NCBI RefSeq assembly: GCF_036250675.1
Contig: NZ_CP109592.1
Location: 124,001 to 188,000, forward strand
Source: Streptomyces sp. NBC_01689
GTDB lineage: Bacteria > Actinomycetota > Actinomycetes > Streptomycetales > Streptomycetaceae
Direction: 5' to 3'
DNA: 64,000 nucleotides
The notes under the pieces were generated by a model. The model was not told the origin of the DNA. It did no database searches and was given only the letters and a program-made list of their open reading frames with translations. Positions 49,223 to 61,200 of the stretch are shown in pieces (the stretch's first letter is position 1; each line of letters starts with the position of its first letter). A program made the translations under genes and the position numbers.

Positions 49223-52200
49223 TCAGGAGATCCCGAGTTCCCTGTCGATCAGGTCGAACATGTCCTCGTCGGAGGCGGCGAGCAGTTCCTCGTCGACCGT
49301 CGCCTCTTCCGGCTCTTCGGATGCGGCCCAGGTGTCCAGCAGTGTGCGCAGTGATGCGGTGAGTGCCTGTCGTGCGGCGGGGTCGGACGCCTGCCGGTAG
49401 GCGGCTTCGAGCTGTTGCAGACCGGCGGGCAGATCGGTGGCCGGTCCGCTCGCCTCCGGCAGCAGTTCCGCTTCCAGGTGGTCGGCGAGGGCGTTCGGCG
49501 TCGGGTGGTCGAAGACGATGGTCGCCGAGAGGCGGGTGCCGAAGACCCCGCTGAGCCGGTTGCGCAGTTCCACCGCGGTCAGGGAGTCGAATCCCATGTC
49601 GCGGAAGGCGCGTCCGGGTTTGACGGTGCCGGACGGGCCGTGTCCCAGGACCGCGCCCACGTGGGTACGGATCAGGTCGACGAGCCGGCGTCGGCGTTTG
49701 GCCTCGGGCAGCGCGGCCAGTTCGGCCAGCAGGGCGGTGGCCGCGTCGGCTCCGTCGTCCTGGGTGTCGGGGCGTGCGGCGTCGCGTGCGGCGAGGAGTT
49801 CGCGTACCTCGGGCACCTCGTCGATGAGCGGCCGGTGTCCGTGGGCGCAGTAGGCGGGCAGGAAGCGGTCCCAGCGAATGTCGGCGACCACGAGGGTGCT
49901 CTCCCGGCCGGTGGCCGCCCCGGCCAGGGCGCGGACCGCGAGTTCGGGGGCCATCGCCGGGACGCCGCGGCGCAGCAGTTGCTCCCCGACCTCTTCGTCG
50001 ACCATGCCGCCGCCCGCCCAGGCTCCCCAGGCGATCGAGGTGGCGGGCAGTCCTCGGGCGCGGCGCTGTTCGGCGAGGGCGTCGAGGTGGGCGTTGGCGG
50101 CGGCGTAGGGGGCCTGTCCTCCGTTGCCCCAGACGCCGGCGCCGGAGGAGAACAGGACGAAGGCGTCCAGGGGGTGGCCGCTCAGCAGTTCGTGGAGGTT
50201 CTGCGCGCCGAGGACCTTGGCGTGCATCACGGCGACGGCGTCCTCGGGTGCGAGGTCGCCCAGCGGCCGTGCCGTCTCGACCGCGCCCGCCGTGTGGACG
50301 ACCGCGGTGAGGGGCGCGGTGTCGGGCACCTGGGCGAGCAGGGCGGCGAGTGCCTCGCGGTCGGCGACGTCGCAGGCGGCGACGGTCACGCGGCAGCCGA
50401 GGGCGGTGAGTTCGTCGCACAGTTCGCTTGCGCCGGGGGCATCGGGGCCGCGCCGGCTGGTCAGGATGAGGTGTTCGGCGCCGCCCTCGGCCAGGGACCG
50501 GGCGACCTGGGAGCCGAGGGCTCCCGTTCCACCGGTGACGAGGACCGTGCCGCGCGGTCGCCAGGTGTCGTCGTCGCGCGCGGACGTGGGGAGCGGTGTG
50601 CGGATCATACGGCGGACGCTGACCCCTCCCCCGCGCACCGCGAACTCGGTCTCTCGGCCGCCGTCCTCCCCGGTCTGCGGGGTGAGCAGGGCGAGCGCGA
50701 GGTGTACGGCGGACTCCGTGTCACCGGCGGGCAGGTCGACGAGGCCGCCGCAGCGATCGGGGGCGTCGAGGCCGATCACCCGGGCGAGTCCCCATACGGC
50801 CGCTTGTGCCGGATCGGGGGCGTGGTCGCCTTCGCCGGTCGAGACCGCGCCGCGGGTGAGGCACCACAGCCGGCCGGGTATCGCGGCGTCGTCGAGGGCC
50901 TGGACGAGTGCCATCGATCCGAGCAGTCCGTACGAGACGCCCGGACTGTGGTCGCTCGCACGGGTGTTGACGGCGAGCAGGGACAGGACGCCGTCCGGTG
51001 TCACGTCCGCGGGCAGGTCCGCGAGCAGTCGTCCGGCCAGTTCGCCGCGCTGGGCGGAGTCGGGCACGGTCAGCCGGACGGTCCGGGCGCCGGCGGTGTG
51101 CAGGGCGTCGAGGGCGGCCGTGACGAGAGTGTCGTCCTGGTGGCTCTCGGGGACGGCGACGAGCCAGGTGCCGTCGAGGGCCGGGGCGGGTGCCCCCGGT
51201 GCGGGTGCGGCCTGCGCGGGCCTGGGCCGCCAGGCGATGCGGTAGCGCCAGCTGTCGAGGGTGGAACGCTCGCGGCGGCCGCGGCGCCAGGAGGACAGGG
51301 CGGGCACGACCGCGCCCAGCGACTCCTGGTCCTCTATGCCGAGCGTACGGGCGAACCCTTCCAGGTCACCGTCCTCGACACTCTTCCAGAACGCCTCGTC
51401 CACCGGATCCGCCGCGGCTGACGCTTTCGGCAACTCCAGCCAGTAGCGGTCGCGTTGGAAGGCGTAGGTGGGCAGTTCGACCCGGCGGGGCGTGTAGGGG
51501 GTGAAGGCCGGTGCCCAGTCGACGGCGACGCCGCGTGTCCACGCCTCGCCGAGGGAGGTGTAGAAACGGGCGAGTCCGCCCTGACCGCGGCGCAGAGTAC
51601 CGGTGACCACGGCCTCGCTCCCGGCCGCCTCCACCGTCTCCCCCACCGGAACAGTCAGCACCGGATGCGGGCTCATCTCCAAGAACGCACCATGACCCGA
51701 CGCGACCAGCGCCCGGACAGCGGGCTCCAGCTGGACGGTCTGACGCAGGTTCGTGTACCAGTAGTCGGCATCCGTCTGCGCGGACTCGATCCACTCCCCC
51801 GTCACCGTCGAGAAGAACGGCACCCCCGGCTCACGCGGAACGACCGGAGCAAGAACCTCCAACAGCTCATCCCTGATCCGCTCGACGTGCGCGGAGTGCG
51901 AGGCGTAGTCGACCTCGACCCGACGCACCCGCACCTCCTGCCCGCCCGCCTGCTCCACGAGCTCATCCAGGGCGTCCGCGTCACCGGAAACCACCACCGA
52001 GGTCGGCCCGTTGACCGCCGCGACCGAGATACGGCCCTCCCAGGCCGCGATGAACTCCTCGGCCCGCTCCCGCGAGAGCGCGACCGACACCATCCCGCCC
52101 TGACCCGCCAGCGCGGTGATCGCACGAGAGCGCAACGCCGCCACCCGCGCACCGTCCTGCAGGCTCAACGCACCCGCAACGACCGCGGCCGCGATCTCAC

Positions 52201-55200
52201 CCTGCGAATGACCCACCACCGCGGACGGACGCACACCGAACGACTCCCACAACGCCGCCAGCGACACCATCACCGCCCACAGCACAGGCTGCACCACATC
52301 CACCCGGTCCAGCCCGGGAGCGCCTTCCGCACCCCGGACCACATCCATCAACGACCACTCCACCAACCCGTCCAGCGCCGCCGCGCACTCACCGAAACGA
52401 GCCGCGAACACCGGTGAAGAGTCCAGGAGTTCCACGGCCATCCCCACCCACTGCGCACCCTGACCCGGGAACACGAAGACGGCGGACGGCGGTGTGGCGG
52501 CGGACCCTGCGGCACCGGAGGCGACGACGTCCTCGCCGATCAGCACCGCCCGGTTCTCGAACATGGAACGGTGGTTGAACAGGGTCCAGGCCACGTCGAC
52601 GGGGCGTGTGCCCGTCTCGCCCGGGTCGGTGTCGCGCAGATGGGCCAGGAGTCGCTTCGTCTGCTGGTCGAGCGCCTTCTCGGAGCGGGTCGAGACCAGC
52701 AGGGGGACGGTCACGCCCGTGGGGTCGGGAAGGTCGGTGGGGGCGGGCTCGGCGGGTACGGGTGCGGGCTGTTCGATGATGACGTGGGCGTTGGTGCCGC
52801 TGATGCCGAAGGAGGAGACGCCGGCCCGTCGGGGGTGCTCGTCGCCGGTCCAGGGCCGGGCCTGGGAAAGGACTTCCACCGCGCCGGCGGACCAGTCCAC
52901 GAACGGTGACACCTCGTCGGCGTGCAGGGACCTGGGCAGCACACCGTGCCGCATCGCCTGCACCATCTTGATGACCCCGGCCACACCCGAAGCCGCCTGA
53001 CTGTGACCGATGTTGGACTTCACGGAGCCCAGCCACAGCGGCCGGTCCGCGTCCCGGTCCTGCCCGTAGGTGGCCAGCAGCGCCTGCGCCTCGATCGGGT
53101 CACCGAGCTTCGTGCCCGTACCGTGCGCCTCGACGACGTCGATGTCCTGGGCGGCGAGGCCCGCGTTGGCCAGGGCCGCCTGGATCACTCGTTGCTGGGA
53201 GGGGCCGTTGGGGGCGGTCAGACCGTTGGACGCACCGTCCTGGTTGATCGCCGAGCCGCGGACGACCGCGAGGACCTCGTGGCCGTTGCGGCGGGCGTCG
53301 GACAGGCGCTCCAGGAGCAGGACGCCCGCGCCCTCGGACAGGGCGAAGCCGTCCGCCTCGGCGGAGAAGGGCTTGCAGCGACCGTCCGGGGACAGGGCCC
53401 GCTGCCTGCTGAAGGCGACGAAGGGGCCGGGCCCGGACATCACGGTGACGGCTCCCGCGAGGGCGAGGGAGCACTCTCCGGAGCGCAGGGACTGGACGGC
53501 CATGTGGAGGGCGACCAGGGAGGAGGAGCAGGCGGTGTCGACCGTGACGGCGGGGCCTTCCAGGCCCAGGGTGTAGGCGACGCGGCCGGAGGCGACGCTC
53601 GCCGCCGCTCCGGTGGCCAGGTATCCCTCGGCCTCCCCCGCGGCCGCGCGCAGTTGGGCGGCGTACTCCTGGTCGGTCAGGCCCAGGTAGACGCCGGTGC
53701 TGCTGCCGCGCAGTGCCCGCGGGTCGATGCCGGCGCGTTCCAGCGTCTCCCAGGTGGTCTCCAGCAGGAGGCGCTGCTGCGGGTCCATCGCGAGGGCTTC
53801 ACGCGGGGAGATCCCGAAGAATCCGGCGTCGAACTCGGCGGCGTCGTGCAGGAATCCGCTCTCACGGACGTAGCTGGTGCCGCTGCGGTCGGGATCCGGG
53901 TCGTAGAGCGCGTCGAGGTCCCAGCCACGGTCCGTGGGGAACCCCGAGATGACGTCGGCCTCCTCACGCACCACTCGCCACAGGTCCTCGGGCGAACGCA
54001 CCCCGCCGGGATACCGGCACCCCATCGACACGATCGCGATCGGGTCGCCGTCCACCGCGCCCCGCGCCACCGGTGCGGCCGCCTCGGCGGGGTCCTGCCG
54101 GGAGCCGAAGGCCTGTGCGTCGATGAGGTCGGCCAGTGCCGAGATGCTGGGGTGGTCGAAGACGACGGTGGTGGGCAGCCGCAGTCCGGTGGTCCGGCCG
54201 AGGCGGTTGCGCAGTTCGACGGCGGTGAGCGAGTCGAAGCCGAGGTCCTTGAAGGCGAGTTCGGTGTCGATGTCCTCCGCGCTGTCGTGGCCGAGGACGG
54301 TGGCGACCTGTCGGCTGACCAGGTCCAGCAGGGCCGTGCGGCGGCGGGCCGGGTCGAGCGGCGCCAGGTGCTGGAGCGGCGTGGGGTCGGTTCCGGGTGC
54401 CGGGTTCTCGTCGTCGGCGGCCTGTGCCTCGGGCAGTTCGGCGAGGAGGTCACTGCGCCGGACCGAGGTGAACACCCCGGCGAAGCGGCGCCAGTCCACG
54501 TCGGCGAGCGCGATGAGTGTCTCGTCGTGGTCCAGGGCCTGCTGGAGACCGGTGACGGCGGTGTCCGGATCGATGACGGGCACACCGCGGCGGCGGAGGG
54601 TGTCCTGAAGGTTCTCGGCGATCATGCCGCCGCCCGCCCAGGGGCCCCAGGCGACCGAGAGGACGGGCACGCCGTCCGCGCGGCGCTGCTCGGCGCGTGC
54701 GTCGAGGATGGCGTTGGCGGCGGCGTAGGCGCCGTGGTCGGCGACGCCCCATGTGCCGGAGATGGAGGAGAAGTAGACGACGGCGTCGAGTGCGGCCGGG
54801 TCGAGTGCGGCGTCGAGGTGGTCGGCGCCGAGGACCTTGCCGGACAGGGTCGACACCAGGTCGGTGATCCCCGCGTCGTCGAGGGATCCCAGGGCACTGA
54901 TGCCCGCGGCGTGCACGACCGTGCGGACGGGCGGTACGTCCTCCTGCTCCAGGTGCCGGACCAGCGCGGTGACGGAGCCGGGGTCGGCCATGTCGCAGGC
55001 GACGACGCTGACCGAGGTGCCCTGTTCCTCGAGTTCCCGGCGGACCTCGTCCATGCCCGGTGTGTCGGCGCCGCGGCGTCCGGTCAGGACGAGACGGGCG
55101 GCGCCCTGGCCGGCGAGCCAGCGCGCCATACGGACACCGAGGGCGCCGGTGCCGCCCGTGACGAGGACGGTGTCGCTCGGCTTCCAGGACCGGGTGGCGG

Positions 55201-58200
55201 GTGCCTGGCCGTACGGGGCGCGGATGAGCCGACGGCCGTAGGCCTTGCTGGCGCGGACGGCGATCTGGTCCTCGGTGCCCTGTCCGGCGAGGAGGTGGAC
55301 GAGCAGCTTCAGGGTGGACTCGTCGGCCGCCTCGGGGAGGTCGATCAGACCGCCCCAGCGCTTGGGGTGTTCGAGGGCGGCGACGCGGCCGAGTCCCCAG
55401 ACACCTGCCTGTACGGGTGCGGCGGGTGCCCGGTCGTCGGCGGTGGCGACGGCACCGCGGGTGAGGCACCACAGGGGTGCCTGGATCTCCGCGTCGCCGA
55501 GCGCCTGCACGAGGGTCAGGCTCACGGCCAGGCCACGGGGTACGGACGCGTGCTCGGGGTGCGGCAGTTCGTCGAGGCCGGTCAGGGAGAGGACGCCGCC
55601 GAAGGTACGGTTCTCGGCCTCGGCCCGCAGGCGTTCCGCCAGTCGCTGCCGCTCGGAGTCCGCGGTACCGACGGTCAAAACGCTGACGCCGTCCGTCCGT
55701 TCGGTGAGGGCGCCGAGGACGGCCCGGAAGAGCGGGGCGTCGTCGAACGTCTCCGGGACGACGAGCAGCCAACTGCCGTCGGCGTGCGCGCCGGTGGGCG
55801 CCTGGATGGACAGCGGCCGCCAGACGATGCGGTAGCGCCAGCTGTCGAGGGTGGAACGCTCGCGGCGGCCGCGGCGCCAGGAGGACAGGGCGGGCACGAC
55901 CGCGCCCAGCGACTCCTGGTCCTCTATGCCGAGCGTACGGGCGAACCCTTCCAGGTCACCGTCCTCGACACTCTTCCAGAACGCCTCGTCCACCGGATCC
56001 GCCGCGGCTGACGCCTTCGGCAACTCCAGCCAGAACCGCTGGCGCTGGAAGGCGTAGGTGGGCAACTCGACGCGCTGCGGACGCTGTTCGGCGAACGCCT
56101 GGGCCCAGTCGACGGTGACACCGCGTGTCCAGGCCTCACCGAGGGAGGTGTAGAAACGGGCCAGACCGCCCTGACCGCGGCGCAAAGTACCGGTGACCAC
56201 GGCCTCGACACCGGCCGCCTCCACCGTCTCCCCCACCGGAACGGTCAGCACCGGGTGCGGGCTCATCTCCAGGAACGCACCATGACCCGACGCGACCAGC
56301 GCCCGGACAGCGGGCTCCAGCTGGACGGTCTGACGCAGGTTCGTGTACCAGTAGTCGGCATCCGTCTGCGCGGACTCGATCCACTCCCCCGTCACCGTCG
56401 AGAAGAACGGCACCCCCGGCTCACGCGGAACGACCGGAGCAAGAACCTCCAACAGCTCATCCCTGATCCGCTCGACGTGCGCGGAGTGCGAGGCGTAGTC
56501 CACCTCGACCCGACGCACCCGCACCTCCTGAACACCGGCCTGCTCCACGAGCTCATCCAGGGCGTCCGCGTCGCCGGAAACCACCACCGAGGTCGGCCCG
56601 TTGACCGCCGCGACCGAGATACGGCCCTCCCAGGCCGCGATCAGTTCCTCGGCCCGCTCCCGCGAGAGCGCCACCGACACCATCCCGCCCTCACCCGCCA
56701 GCGCGGTGATCGCACGAGAGCGCAACGCCGCCACCCGCGCACCGTCCTGCAGGCTCAACGCACCCGCAACGACCGCGGCCGCGATCTCACCCTGCGAATG
56801 ACCCACCACCGCGGACGGACGCACACCGAACGACTCCCACAACGCCGCCAGCGACACCATCACCGCCCACAGCACAGGCTGCACCACATCCACCCGGTCC
56901 AGCCCGGGAGCGCCTTCCGCGCCCCGGACCACATCCATCAACGACCACTCCACCAACCCGTCCAGCGCCGCCGCGCACTCACCGAAACGAGCCGCGAACA
57001 CCGGTGAAGAGTCCAGGAGTTCCACCGCCATCCCCACCCACTGCGCACCCTGACCCGGGAACACGAAGACGGCGGACGGCGGTGTGGCGGCGGACCCAGC
57101 GGCACCGGAGGCGACGACCTCCTCGCCGATCAGCACCGCCCGGTTCTCGAACACGGAACGGTGATTGAACAGGGTCCAGGCCACATCGACGGGGTGCGCG
57201 TCCGTCTCCCGGAGGTGGGAGACAAGGCGCTCGGTCTGGTCGTCGAGCGCCTTCTCAGAGCGGGCCGAGACCAGCAGGGGGACCACGACGTCGGCGGGCT
57301 CGGCAGCGGGCTCGGCGGCCGCCGGGCCGGACGCCTCGGACGCGGGCTCGTCGGGGACGGTCGACTCGGACGCGGACGGGTCGGGTTCGGGGCGCCCGGA
57401 CTCGTGCTGCCCGGGTGCGGGCTGTTCGATGATGACGTGGGCGTTGGTGCCGCTCACGCCGAACGAGGAGACGCCGGCCCGTCGGGGGCGGTCGTCCCCC
57501 GCCCAGGGCCGGGCCTCGGAGAGGACCTCGACCGCGCCGGCCGACCAGTCCACGAACGACGACACCTCGTCTGCGTGCAGGGACCTGGGCAGCACACCGT
57601 GCCGCATCGCCTGCACCATCTTGATGACCCCGGCCACACCCGAAGCCGCCTGACTGTGACCGATGTTGGACTTCACCGAGCCCAGCCACAGCGGCCGGTC
57701 CGCGTCCCGGTCCTGCCCGTAGGTGGCCAGCAGCGCCTGCGCCTCGATCGGGTCACCGAGCTTGGTGCCCGTACCGTGCGCCTCCACCGCGTCGACGTCG
57801 ACGGCCGACAGGCCCGCGTTGGCGAGGGCGGCGCGGATGACACGCTGCTGGGAGAGGCCGTTGGGGGCGGTCAGACCGTTGGACGCACCGTCCTGGTTGA
57901 TCGCCGAGCCACGGACGACCGCGAGGACCTCGTGGCCGTTGCGGCGGGCGTCCGAGAGCCGCTCCAGGAGCAGGACCCCCACGCCTTCGGCCCAGGCCGT
58001 GCCGTCGGCGCCTTCCGCGAACGGCTTGCAGCGTCCGTCGGCCGCGAGGCCGCGCTGGCGGCTGAACTCCACGAACATGCCCGGGGCGCCCATGACGGTG
58101 GCGCCGCCGGCGAAGGCGAGGGAGCACTCTCCGGAGCGCAGGGACTGGACGGCCATGTGGAGGGCGACCAGGGAGGAGGAGCAGGCGGTGTCGACGGTGA

Positions 58201-61200
58201 CGGCGGGGCCTTCGAGGCCCAGGGTGTAGGCGATGCGGCCGGAGGCGACGCTCGCCGTGGTGCCGGTCAGGACGTGGCCCTCGACCGCTTCGAGCGCTTC
58301 GTGCAGGCGTGGGCCGTACTCGGGGGCGGTGGCTCCGATGAAGACGCCGGTGGGGGTGGACTGCAGTCGGTGCGGGTCGATGCCGGCGCGCTCCAGTGCC
58401 TCCCAGGTGGTCTCCAGCAGGAGGCGCTGCTGCGGGTCCATCGCGAGGGCTTCACGCGGGGAGATCCCGAAGAATCCGGCGTCGAACTCGGCGGCGTCGT
58501 GCAGGAATCCGCCTTCGCGGACGTAGCTGGTGCCGCTGCGGTCGGGATCCGGGTCGTAGAGCGCGTCGAGGTCCCAGCCACGGTCCGTGGGGAACCCCGA
58601 GATGACGTCGGCCTCCTCACGCACCAGCCGCCACAGGTCCTCGGGCGAGCGCACCCCGCCGGGATACCGGCAGCCGATCGACACGATCGCGATGGGTTCG
58701 TCGTTCGCCGCGCCCCGCGCCACGGGCGCGGCCGCCTCGGTCGCGGTGGTGTCGTGTGCGGTGTCGAGGTGGCGGGCGAGGCGGGCGGGGGTGGGGTGTT
58801 CGTAGACGACGGTGGCGGGCAGGCGCAGGCCGGCGGCGCGGTTGAGGCGGTCGCACAGTTCGACGACGGTGACCGAGTCGAAGCCGAGGTCCTTGAACGA
58901 GCGTGCGGGGTCGATGGCGTCGGCGTCGGTGTGGCCGAGGATGAGGGCCGCGCTCTCCCGGACGAGTCGGAGGCTGTCGCCGGTGCCGGTGCCGGTGGGG
59001 GTGGCGGGTGCCGGGGGGCGGTGCGCGGGGGCGGCGGGGACGGTGTGGGGGTGTGCGGGGGTGCCGGGGGTGGTGTCGATCCAGTGGCGGCGGCGCTGGA
59101 AGGCGTAGGTGGGCAGGTCGACCGTGCGGGGCCGGTGGGCGGCGAAGGCCGGGGTCCAGTCGACGTCGGCGCCGCGTGTCCAGAGTTCTCCGAGCGAGGT
59201 GTAGAAGCGGGTGAGGCCGCCGTCGTTGCGCCGCAGGGTGCCGGTGACGACGGTGTGTTCGGGGTGGGCGGCCGCGGCCTCGGCGGTCTCGCGGACCGGG
59301 GTGGTCAGCACGGGGTGCGGGCTGACCTCGACGAAGACGGTGTGTCCGGCGGCGGCCAGGGCCCGTACGGCGGGTTCCAGGAGGACGGGCCGGCGCAGGT
59401 TGGCGTACCAGTAGGCGGCGTCGGTGCGGGCGTCGCGCAGCCAGTCGCCGGTGACCGTGGACAGGAAGGGGATCTCGGGCGTGCGGGGGGTGAGCGGGGC
59501 GAGGAGGCGCAGGACCTCGTCCTGGACGGCTTCGACGTGCGCGGAGTGGGAGGCGTAGTCGACGTCGATGCGGCGTACGCGTACGCCTTGGTGTTCGGCC
59601 TCGGCGGTCAGTTCGTCGAGGGCGGTGGTGTCGCCGGAGACGACGACCGAGGAGGGGCCGTTGACGGCGGCGACGGCGACGCGGCCGTCCCAGGCGGCGA
59701 TGAGGGTGCGTGCCTGGGGCTCGGGGAGGGCCACGGACATCATGCCGCTGAGGCCTTTGAGCGCGATGAGTGCCTTGCTGCGCTGGGCGACGGCCAGGGC
59801 GCCGTCCTCCAGGCTCAGCGCGCCGGCGACGCAGGCGGCGGCGATCTCGCCCTGGGAGTGTCCGACGACCGCCGCAGGTCGTACGCCGTGGGCCTGCCAC
59901 AGGGCGGCCAGGGACACCATGACGGCCCACAGGACGGGCTGGACGACTTCGACGTCGGAGCGGTCCAGCGAGGGTGCGCTGGGGTCGCCGCGCAGGACGG
60001 CGGAGAGTGACCAGTCGACGTGCGGGGCGAGGGCGGCCTCGCACTCGGCGATCCGGTCGGCGAAGGCGGGTGCGGTGGTCATGAGTTCGTCCGCCATGGC
60101 GGCCCACTGGCTGCCCTGGCCGGGGAAGACGAAGACGGGCCGGTCGATGTGTCCGCCCGCGGGGCCCGGGGGGATGGCGGCGGTGAGGTGGCGCAGGATG
60201 CCGGCGGAGTCGGTGGCGGCGCCGACGGCCCGGTACGCGAGGGGGGTGCGGGTGGTGAGCAGGGACCAGCCGGTGTCGACGGGGTCGGCCTGGGCGGCGG
60301 GGTGGGCGGCGAGTCGTGCGGTCTGGGCGTGCAGGGCCTCGGGGCTGCGGGCGGACAGCAGCCAGGGCACCACGGGGGGTTCGGCGCCGGCGGGCCGTGC
60401 GGTGTCGGCTGGCCGGGGTGCGGGCGGGGTGGTCGGGGGTGCCTGTTCGAGGACGAGGTGGGCGTTGGTGCCGCCCATGCCGAAGGAGGAGACGCCCGCG
60501 CGCAGCGGCCGGCCGGGGTCCGGTGTGGTCCACTCGGTGGTTTCCAGCTGGACGCGCAGGCCGAGTCCGTCGAGGTCGATGGCCGGGTTGGGCGTGGTGT
60601 GGTTGAGGCTCGGGACGAGCCGGCCGTGGGCGAGGCAGAGGACCGTCTTGAGCAGTCCCGCGATGCCGGCGGCGCCTTCCAGGTGGCCGATGTTGGTCTT
60701 GACGGAGCCGACGGCCAGGGGGGTGCGGCGGTCGGGGTCGGTGCCGATGGCGGCGCCGAGCGCGGCGGCTTCCACGGGGTCGCCGACCCGGGTGCCGGTG
60801 CCGTGCAGTTCGACGTAGTCGATGCCGGCCGGGGCGACGCCGGCGCGGGCGCAGGCGCTGCGGATGGCGGCTTCCTGGGCGGCGGCGTCGGGGGTGGTGA
60901 GGGTGGCGCCGGTGCCGTCGTTGTTGACGGCTCCGCCGCGGATGACTGCGTGGACGCGGTCGCCGTCGGCCAGGGCCCGGGCGAGGGGCTTGAGGACGAC
61001 GAAGGCGGCGCCCTCGCCGCGGACGAATCCGTTGGCGCGGGCGTCGAAGGTGTGGCACAGGCCGTCCGGGCTGAGGCCGCCGAACTCGGCGAGGGTCAGG
61101 GTGCTGTCGGGGGTGAGGTTGAGGTGGACGCCGCCGGCGAGGGCGAGTTCGCAGTCGCCGGAGCGGAGGCTGTCGCAGGCGAGCTGGACGGCGACGAGGG